NCBI GenBank assembly: GCA_934621505.1
Contig: CAKTUU010000031.1
Location: forward strand, 1 to 26,156
Length of the DNA: 26,156 nucleotides
Source: an uncultured Clostridia bacterium
GTDB lineage: Bacteria; Bacillota; Clostridia; Christensenellales; Aristaeellaceae
Reading direction: 5' to 3'
A model generated the notes under the pieces. That model was given only the letters and a program-made list of their open reading frames with translations, was not told the DNA's origin and did no database searches. This document shows positions 21,116 to 26,156 of the stretch, piece after piece (the stretch's first letter is position 1; each line of letters opens with the position of its first letter). The position numbers and the translations under genes are program-made.

Positions 21116-21140
21116 TGCTGTCAGGGAGGAACACATTGGC

Positions 21141-21560
21141 ATGAAAATTTCCACCAAGGGCCGTTACGCGCTGCGCATGATGCTGGATATTGCCCAGCAT
21201 CAGGGGGACGGCTTTGTCACCCTGAAGGACATTGCCCAGCGTCAGGCCATTTCCAAAAAATATTTGGAACAGATTGCTTTGCAGTTAACCCAGGGTGGAT
21301 TCTTAACGGCGGTACGGGGGCAACAGGGCGGCTATCGGCTGGTTCACGCTCCACGGGAATACACGGTTTTGCGAATTTTGCAGGTAACCGAAGGTTCCCT
21401 GGCCCCCGTCGCCTGTCTGGCGCAAACGCCCAATCCCTGCCAGCGCTGCGGCGAATGTCTGACGCTGCCCTTATGGCAGGGGCTGGACCGGCTGGTGCAG
21501 GACTACCTGGGCCGAATTACCTTGCAGGATGTGCTGGACGGTTCGTTTCCAAAGGAATAA
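21141..21560 (+). CDS. Rrf2-family transcriptional regulator
   Basis: A 139-residue winged-helix regulator. The N-terminal MKISTKGRYALRMMLDIA and the wing GFLTAVRGQQGGYRLVHAP are highly typical of the Rrf2/IscR/CymR group. Four cysteines occur in the sensor region: C92, C100, C103 and C106 (ACLAQTPNPCQRCGEC). IscR-type proteins bind an Fe-S cluster through Cys residues in this region, so cluster sensing is plausible, although the spacing differs from E. coli IscR. No iscS/iscU or cysteine genes are in the window, so the regulon is unknown. The Shine-Dalgarno GGGAGG lies about 12 nt before the ATG. It is last in the CorC operon and precedes a terminator. Confidence 0.92.
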   Translation: MKISTKGRYALRMMLDIAQHQGDGFVTLKDIAQRQAISKKYLEQIALQLTQGGFLTAVRGQQGGYRLVHAPREYTVLRILQVTEGSLAPVACLAQTPNPCQRCGECLTLPLWQGLDRLVQDYLGRITLQDVLDGSFPKE

Positions 21561-21575
21561 AGCCCCTTTTTGCTC

Positions 21576-21620
21576 GCCCCGGCAGATGTTTTCACGTCTG
21601 CCGGGGCATTGCTGTTGTTT
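21576..21620 (+). terminator. Intrinsic terminator after rrf2
   Basis: Stem GCCCCGGCAGA (21576-21586) with TCTGCCGGGGC (21597-21607), 11 bp perfect, followed by a moderately T-rich tail ATTGCTGTTGTTTG. The tail is weaker than usual. Confidence 0.8.
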
Positions 21621-21644
21621 GCAGAAGAGCCGGCCGTTTTCCAG

Positions 21645-21673
21645 TTGACAGCTATCTGCCCCGGCGGTATGAT
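21645..21673 (+). promoter_or_regulatory. Promoter of the MFS transporter-GDPD operon
   Basis: A consensus -35 TTGACA (21645-21650) and a -10 TATGAT (21668-21673) with a 17-bp spacer. It gives a leader of about 37 nt before the ATG. Confidence 0.82.
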
Positions 21674-21716
21674 AAAGATAAAGATTCATTCAACGTTCCT
21701 AGGAGGGTTTGCGTAT

Positions 21717-23015
21717 ATGAAACTGAACTATAAGCGCACGCTGCTGGTTGGCATGGCGTTTTTGTCCATCTGCGCCTTCTGGCAGCTGTACGACAACGTG
21801 GTGCCCCTGATTTTGAAAAACACCTTTCATATGCGGGATGACGTGGCCGGGGTCATTATGGCCCTGGATAATATTTTGGCGCTGTTCCTGCTGCCCTTCT
21901 TTGGCAAGTTGTCCGACGGCTGCCACAGCAGGCTTGGCAAGCGCATGCCCTTTATCCTGGGCGGCACGGCGGCGGCTGTTGTGCTGATGAACCTGCTGCC
22001 CGCCGCGGATAAGGCGGGCAACCTGCCTGTGTTTGTTACGGCCCTGGCCCTGCTGCTGGTAGCCATGGGCACCTACCGTTCCCCCGCCGTGGCCCTGATG
22101 CCGGACGTAACCCCCAAGCCCCTGCGCAGCAAGGGCAACGCCATCATCAACCTGATGGGCGCTTTGGGCGGCGTGTTTACCCTGGGTGTTACCGGCTTTT
22201 TGGTACACAAGGGAACGGACGGCCGGAATGATTATACCTGGCTGTTCCTGGCGGTATCGCTGCTGATGGCCGCATCCGTGGTTGTACTGCTGCTGACCAT
22301 TCGGGAAAACAAGCTGGCCGCCGAGGCGGAAAAACTAAACCAGGAATTGGGGGCCGAGGCCCAGGGGGAGCCCCAGGGCAAGGGCGGCTTCCGCAGCCTG
22401 CCCGGGGATATGCGCCGCAGCCTGGCGTTGATTCTGGCGTCCGTCTTTCTGTGGTTTATGGGCTACAACGCCGTCACCACCGCTTTTACCAAATATGTAA
22501 GCGTCCAGTGGGGGTATGATATTGGCTCCGCCTCCCGCTGCCTGATGGTGGCTACCGTTGGCGCGGTGCTCAGCTATCTGCCCGTGGGCATGCTCAGCTC
22601 CCGCTTTGGCCGCAAACGGCTGATTCAGGTGGGCGTGCTGCTGCTGGCGGTATGCTTTGCCGCGGCGGGTTTGTTCCCCTCCTTCAGCCCGGCCGTGTAT
22701 GTGGTGTTTGTGCTGGTGGGCATGGCCTGGGCCATGATTAACGTAAACAGCTACCCCATGGTGGTGGAAATTGCCCGTGGCAGCGATGTGGGCAAATTTA
22801 CCGGGTACTATTATACCTTCTCCATGGCGGCGCAAATCGTGACCCCCATTGTCAGCGGCTGGCTTCTGGAGCATGTGGGCTACCATACGCTGATGCCCTA
22901 CGCGGCCATTATGGTAGCGCTGTCCTTTGTCACCATCAGTCTGACCCGGCATGGCGACAGCCGCCCGGAAGCCCCCAAAAGCAAACTGGAAGCCTTTGAC
23001 GTAGGAGATGACTAA
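21717..23015 (+). CDS. MFS transporter, SLC45/sugar:cation symporter-like
   Basis: A 432-residue major facilitator protein with about twelve membrane segments and a charged, Glu/Gln-rich central loop (around residues 205-225). The loop between helices 2 and 3 reads FFGKLSDGCHSRLGKRMPFILGG, the motif A pattern of the SLC45/GPH-like sugar transporters; a second, weaker copy (MLSSRFGRKRLI) is in the C-terminal half. The ATG follows AGGAGGG. Substrate unknown; a sugar or glycoside is the usual family choice. The next gene, a phosphodiesterase, starts one base after this stop, so import or export may be linked to glycerophosphodiester use, though this is inference. Confidence 0.88.
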   Translation: MKLNYKRTLLVGMAFLSICAFWQLYDNVVPLILKNTFHMRDDVAGVIMALDNILALFLLPFFGKLSDGCHSRLGKRMPFILGGTAAAVVLMNLLPAADKAGNLPVFVTALALLLVAMGTYRSPAVALMPDVTPKPLRSKGNAIINLMGALGGVFTLGVTGFLVHKGTDGRNDYTWLFLAVSLLMAASVVVLLLTIRENKLAAEAEKLNQELGAEAQGEPQGKGGFRSLPGDMRRSLALILASVFLWFMGYNAVTTAFTKYVSVQWGYDIGSASRCLMVATVGAVLSYLPVGMLSSRFGRKRLIQVGVLLLAVCFAAAGLFPSFSPAVYVVFVLVGMAWAMINVNSYPMVVEIARGSDVGKFTGYYYTFSMAAQIVTPIVSGWLLEHVGYHTLMPYAAIMVALSFVTISLTRHGDSRPEAPKSKLEAFDVGDD

Positions 23016-23016
23016 T

Positions 23017-23850
23017 ATGGTCTGGCTTGTTCTGGCGCTGGTTGCGCTCTACCTGTTCCTGATTGCGCCGGCCCTGCGAAAGCCGGACGACGCCCCTTTG
23101 CGGGGCTGGCTTTATGCCCACAGGGGCCTGCACGATGGCAACCGCCAGGTGCCGGAAAACAGCATGGAGGCTTTTCGGCGGGCTGTGGAAAACGGCTATG
23201 GCATTGAACTGGATCTGCACCTGACCAAGGATCAGCGGCTGATCGTCCATCACGACGGCAACCTGAAACGGGTATGCGGGGTGGACCAGAACATTCGCGA
23301 CCTGACCTACGACCAGCTGTGCGCCATCCCCCTGCCGGACGGCTCGCAGATTCCGCTGTTTCAGGATGTGCTGACGCTGGTGGACGGGTGCGTTCCATTG
23401 ATTGTGGAAATCAAGCACGAAAGCGGTCCCAGCGCGGTGGCCGCCGCCGCCCTGAATATGCTGCGCGCCTATCAGGGGCCCTATTGCGTGGAGTCCTTCC
23501 ATCCCATGGCCGTGCGCTACTTCCGCAGGCACGCGCCGGAGGTGGTGCGCGGCCAGCTGGCCATGGGCTATAAGTGGCAAACCGGCGGCAACAGCAAGGC
23601 GGCCCATTTTGTACTCAAGCATCTGCTGGTAAATGTGCTGGGCCGTCCCCATTTTATCGCCTATTCCGTTCCGACGGATCACACCCTGTCCATGTGGCTA
23701 ATGAAACGTCTGTTTCACCCCTACCTGGCGGGCTGGACCATCCGCAGTCAGGACGTGCTGGATGAAAGCCTTCGTCAGGGATACCGCTATCCCATTTTTG
23801 AATTGTTTATCCCCCAGAAAAAAAGCGGTGAAAACGGGACGGGTGTTTGA
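23017..23850 (+). CDS. Glycerophosphodiester phosphodiesterase, membrane-anchored
   Basis: A 277-residue GDPD-family TIM-barrel enzyme that hydrolyses glycerophosphodiesters to glycerol 3-phosphate and an alcohol. The N-terminus is one hydrophobic helix (MVWLVLALVALYLFLIAPAL), so the enzyme is probably anchored in the membrane. Catalytic and metal residues are visible in YAHRGLHD, PENSMEAF, GIELDLHLTKD and VHHDGNLKRV, and the EIKHES strand follows. The ATG at 23017 is preferred over the in-frame ATG at 23008 because AGGAG (23003-23007) lies 9 nt upstream of it. It is coupled to the MFS gene. The -35 box of yebC overlaps its stop codon. Confidence 0.92.
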   Translation: MVWLVLALVALYLFLIAPALRKPDDAPLRGWLYAHRGLHDGNRQVPENSMEAFRRAVENGYGIELDLHLTKDQRLIVHHDGNLKRVCGVDQNIRDLTYDQLCAIPLPDGSQIPLFQDVLTLVDGCVPLIVEIKHESGPSAVAAAALNMLRAYQGPYCVESFHPMAVRYFRRHAPEVVRGQLAMGYKWQTGGNSKAAHFVLKHLLVNVLGRPHFIAYSVPTDHTLSMWLMKRLFHPYLAGWTIRSQDVLDESLRQGYRYPIFELFIPQKKSGENGTGV

Positions 23851-23876
23851 CAGAATACACAGGTATGTGCTATTAT
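23847..23876 (+). promoter_or_regulatory. Promoter of yebC
   Basis: A -35 TTGACA (23847-23852), overlapping the GDPD stop codon, and a -10 TATTAT (23871-23876) with an 18-bp spacer. Transcription would begin about 27 nt before the yebC ATG. Confidence 0.75.
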
Positions 23877-23909
23877 AGATTGCTACCAAAGTATAGAAAG
23901 GCTGATACG

Positions 23910-24656
23910 ATGTCCGGACATAGCAAATGGCACAACATAGCTGTTAAAAAGGGCAAGACCGACGCTGCCCGCGGTAAGATTTTTACCAAAATCGGTCGTG
24001 AAATCGCTATCGCCGTGCGCGAGGGCGGCAGCAATCCCGAAAGCAACTCAAAGCTGCGCGACGTCATCGCAAAGGCCAAGAGCAACAACATGCCTAACGA
24101 CAACATCAAGCGCTCCATCCAGAAGGCTTCCGGCGAGCTTGGCAACGTCAACTACGAAACCGTCACCTACGAGGGCTATGCTCCCGGCGGCGTGGCTGTC
24201 ATCGTGGAAGCCATCACCGATAACCGCAACCGTACCGCCAGTGATATTCGCCACTGCTTTGCCAAGTACGATGGTTCGCTGGGCGTGACCGGCAGCGTGG
24301 GCTTCATGTTTGATAAAAAGGGCGTGCTGGTCATTGAGCGCACCCCTGACATGGATGAAGACGAAATGATGATGACGGTACTGGACGCCGGCGCCGAGGA
24401 TATGGAAGTCAGCGACGACGCCTTTGAGGTCACCACCGATCCCAATGAGTTTTCCGCTGTGCGCGAAAAGCTGGAAAACCAGGGCATTACCTTCATGAGC
24501 GCTGAAGTGCAGATGGTGCCTCAGAATACGGTAACGCCCCCCGATGAAGCCACTCTGGAAAAGATCCAGAAGATGCTGGATCTGCTGGAGGACAACGACG
24601 ATGTGCAAAACGTATGGCACAACGCCGAGCTTCCGGAGGAGGAAGAAGAAGAATAA
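23910..24656 (+). CDS. yebC: YebC/PmpR-family protein
   Basis: A 248-residue YebC/PmpR family protein. The hallmark start MSGHSKWHNIAVKKGKTDAARGKIFTK is present, followed by the three-domain YebC fold (ASDIRHCFAKYDGSLG, GSVGFMFDKKG). The family has been described as a DNA-binding regulator and, more recently, as a factor that helps ribosomes through proline-rich stretches. The second role would suit this genome because IF2 here has a long Pro-rich segment, but that link is only inference. The ATG at 23910 is fixed by the conserved N-terminus. A Glu-rich tail ends the protein. Confidence 0.96.
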   Translation: MSGHSKWHNIAVKKGKTDAARGKIFTKIGREIAIAVREGGSNPESNSKLRDVIAKAKSNNMPNDNIKRSIQKASGELGNVNYETVTYEGYAPGGVAVIVEAITDNRNRTASDIRHCFAKYDGSLGVTGSVGFMFDKKGVLVIERTPDMDEDEMMMTVLDAGAEDMEVSDDAFEVTTDPNEFSAVREKLENQGITFMSAEVQMVPQNTVTPPDEATLEKIQKMLDLLEDNDDVQNVWHNAELPEEEEEE

Positions 24657-24697
24657 AAAAAATCCGCCGCAAATCAACCGCGGCGGATTTTTTTTAT
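24653..24697. terminator. Bidirectional terminator between yebC and the VanZ-RDD gene
   Basis: Stem AATCCGCCGC (24661-24670) with GCGGCGGATT (24680-24689), flanked by A8 on the left and T8 on the right. It acts for yebC on the plus strand and for the convergent minus-strand gene. Confidence 0.95.
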
Positions 24698-24699
24698 GG

Positions 24700-25908
24700 C
24701 TATTTGGCCACTGCCCGTTCTTTCTTTTCACCCGTTTTTTCCCTGCGCTTCATGGTGTTTACATCCTCGGTTTGGCTGCAATAGGCGTGGGGCAGTTTGC
24801 CGCCCCGAATGCCGGTATGGATAATGACAAACACGCAAAAAATCACAAAAAGCATAAGCAAAGCCAGGGAAACAACCACTTCCAGTGTGCCGCCGCTGCT
24901 GCCTGCCAGCACCAGAGCCAGCAGCGGCATAGGTAAAATCAGCACATAAAACAGCCCATACCGCACCAGACATTGCCACAGCTTGGGCCGCTTCATGGTC
25001 CGGCTGTCAGCCAGGCGAATATGCAGCATCAATTTGCCCGGGGTGCGGCCGCCCAAAAGCCATTCCAGTATGCCAAAATAGAAAAGAACAAACAGGGTGT
25101 AATAGCCAAAAACATAAAGCAGGCGCTGGGAGGCGGTCAATTCTGACGGGCTGGGCGGATTCGGAATGACCTGCAAGGCGGCCACCATCAGAAACATCAG
25201 CACAACGCAGTCAATTCCCGCGGCAAAAATTCTTCGCATCAGGGATACCTTTTGGCTGCGCTGGTAGGCCACCTCTTTCATGCGGTCCGGGGTTGGCAGC
25301 CAGCCTGTCAGCCTGGGCGCGGCGCAATAACCGATGAACCCACCCAGGGTATTGCTCATCAAATCGCACACATCCGCCAGACGATAGGGCCTGGGATAGA
25401 GGCCGTACAGGCCGCTCAGCTGTGTCAGTTCAAAGAAAAGGCTGAGGCAAAACGTCAGACAGAGGGTCTGCATGCGGCTGCGCTTGAAGAAATACCGCAT
25501 GTAAATGCCAAAGGGAACCGTCAGCAAAATATTAAACAGCACCTGAAAAAATGCTGAATTCCAGATCAATTTATAATAGGTGGCCGGACGGCTCCAATCC
25601 ACCTTGCAGGTACGAAAGATATCGATCACATCATTAAAGGGAATCAGCTGATAATAGGGGGCCGTGGATTGGGCCACTTTTTCCGGATCCGGCAGGGGCA
25701 AAATGATTAAAAAATAAGCGCACATCATATAGAGAACAAAGGAATAGACCAGCACCGTGCGCAAGAACAGAATTGCGCCATATTTGCGGTACTCATAAAT
25801 AGCGTATGGAATGGTGATGAACGCCGCCACCAGCGGGAAGAAAAAAACGGCCTCTTTGATGGGCCCAATAAACTTGCTAAACAAAGCGAAGCCCTCTTTC
25901 TGCTCCAT
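24700..25908 (-). CDS. VanZ-RDD fusion membrane protein
   Basis: A 402-residue polytopic protein. The first half (about 40-200) matches VanZ, including LIPFNDVIDIF, LTVPFGIYMRY, ELTQL and DVCDLMSNTLGGFIGY. The second half (about 225-385) matches the RDD domain, including RIFAAGIDCVVLMFL and GRTPGKLMLHIRLAD. VanZ proteins are linked to low-level teicoplanin resistance or lipid/cell-wall effects; RDD proteins are of uncertain, possibly transport-related function. The fusion is seen in other Gram-positives. The start is unclear: the ATG at 25908 has no Shine-Dalgarno and lies just after the tRNA-Ser terminator, while a TTG at 25884 has AAAGAGGG upstream. A basic tail (KRREKTGEKKER) ends the protein. 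Confidence 0.88.
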   Translation of the reverse strand: MEQKEGFALFSKFIGPIKEAVFFFPLVAAFITIPYAIYEYRKYGAILFLRTVLVYSFVLYMMCAYFLIILPLPDPEKVAQSTAPYYQLIPFNDVIDIFRTCKVDWSRPATYYKLIWNSAFFQVLFNILLTVPFGIYMRYFFKRSRMQTLCLTFCLSLFFELTQLSGLYGLYPRPYRLADVCDLMSNTLGGFIGYCAAPRLTGWLPTPDRMKEVAYQRSQKVSLMRRIFAAGIDCVVLMFLMVAALQVIPNPPSPSELTASQRLLYVFGYYTLFVLFYFGILEWLLGGRTPGKLMLHIRLADSRTMKRPKLWQCLVRYGLFYVLILPMPLLALVLAGSSGGTLEVVVSLALLMLFVIFCVFVIIHTGIRGGKLPHAYCSQTEDVNTMKRREKTGEKKERAVAK

Positions 25909-25911
25909 GGA

Positions 25912-25955
25912 GTAATAAAGAAGAATCCCGCTGAAACGATGTGTTCAGCGGGATT
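25912..25955 (-). terminator. Intrinsic terminator of the tRNA-Ser operon
   Basis: On the minus strand AATCCCGCTGAA pairs with TTCAGCGGGATT (12 bp; plus 25924-25935 and 25944-25955), followed by CTTCTTTATT. The hairpin begins one base beyond the CCA of tRNA-Ser(GCT) and ends 16 nt before the VanZ-RDD ATG. Confidence 0.88.
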
Positions 25956-26047
25956 TGGCGGAGAAGCCGGGATTTGAACCCGGGCGGCACTTATCGCACC
26001 CTACTCCCTTAGCAGGGGAGCCCCTTCGGCCACTTGGGTACTTCTCC
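25956..26047 (-). tRNA. tRNA-Ser(GCT)
   Basis: A 92-nt tRNA with acceptor GGAGAAG / CTTCTCC, anticodon stem CTCCC-CTGCTAA-GGGAG with anticodon GCT, the long variable arm of serine tRNAs, T-loop TTCAAAT, discriminator G and encoded CCA. Confidence 0.96.
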
Positions 26048-26067
26048 ACAGCGGACGGTAAAAAATC

Positions 26068-26156
26068 TGGCGGAGAGAGAGGGATTCGAACCCCCGGTGC
26101 CTTTCAGCATCACTGGTTTTCAAGACCAGCGCCTTCAACCGCTCGGCCATCTCTCC
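26068..26156 (-). tRNA. tRNA-Ser(TGA)
   Basis: Acceptor GGAGAGA / TCTCTCC, anticodon stem CTGGT-CTTGAAA-ACCAG with anticodon TGA, a long variable arm, discriminator G and encoded CCA. Its 5' end is the last base of the window, so the gene is complete. It is 20 nt from tRNA-Ser(GCT) and probably in the same transcript. Confidence 0.95.

Overview
The window is a chromosomal housekeeping stretch from a Gram-positive bacterium of the Firmicutes (Bacillota), most likely a moderately GC-rich, gut-type member of class Clostridia. The reasons are the gene order rimP-nusA-ylxR-ylxQ(L7Ae)-infB-rbfA-nrnA-truB-ribF, which is the Firmicutes arrangement; near-consensus sigma-A type promoters with 16-18 bp spacers; strong AGGAGG ribosome-binding sites; tRNA genes that encode CCA; and family content such as VanZ-RDD, Rrf2, DUF3795 and a CNNM/CorC protein. 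The genus cannot be settled from the sequence alone. No phage, insertion sequence, CRISPR array or integrase was seen.

Layout. Positions 1-158 hold three tandem hairpins (terminators). On the minus strand a Trm11/TrmN-like RNA methyltransferase gene (2132-3205) is followed by rho (159-2111); both are read from a promoter near 3245-3273. A divergent promoter (3326-3354) drives the long plus-strand ribosome-maturation and transcription operon from 3608 to 12244. This continues almost without gaps into a GT-C membrane glycosyltransferase (12255-13712) and an amidohydrolase (13779-14945) and ends at a strong terminator. A minus-strand tRNA block follows: Lys(TTT)-Leu(TAG)-Gly(GCC)-Gly(TCC) as one transcription unit, and Lys(CTT) as a separate unit with its own promoter and terminator.

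From 15.9 to 18.6 kb lie a PflA-like radical SAM gene (minus), a divergent Cys-rich DUF3795 gene (plus) and an aldehyde dehydrogenase (minus). From 18.7 to 21.6 kb a structured leader RNA precedes a CNNM/CorC-type membrane protein, an acyltransferase-3 protein and an Rrf2 regulator. An MFS transporter is tightly linked to a glycerophosphodiester phosphodiesterase (21.7-23.85 kb), followed by yebC and a convergent VanZ-RDD membrane protein. The right edge holds tRNA-Ser(GCT) and tRNA-Ser(TGA), the latter ending exactly at the window edge.

Most genes are ordinary. The main surprise is Rho. The reading frame is intact and the fold is well conserved, but nearly every residue needed for ATP hydrolysis and RNA translocation is replaced: the Walker A Lys and Thr, the catalytic Glu, the Arg finger, and the Q- and R-loops. 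The RNA-binding cold-shock domain is kept, and a Gln/Tyr/Asn/Arg-rich disordered segment has been added. It looks like a catalytically dead 'pseudo-Rho'. Other points worth checking are a RibF that has lost the riboflavin kinase signature, an unassigned structured leader ahead of the CorC-type gene, and a decapeptide repeat array in IF2.
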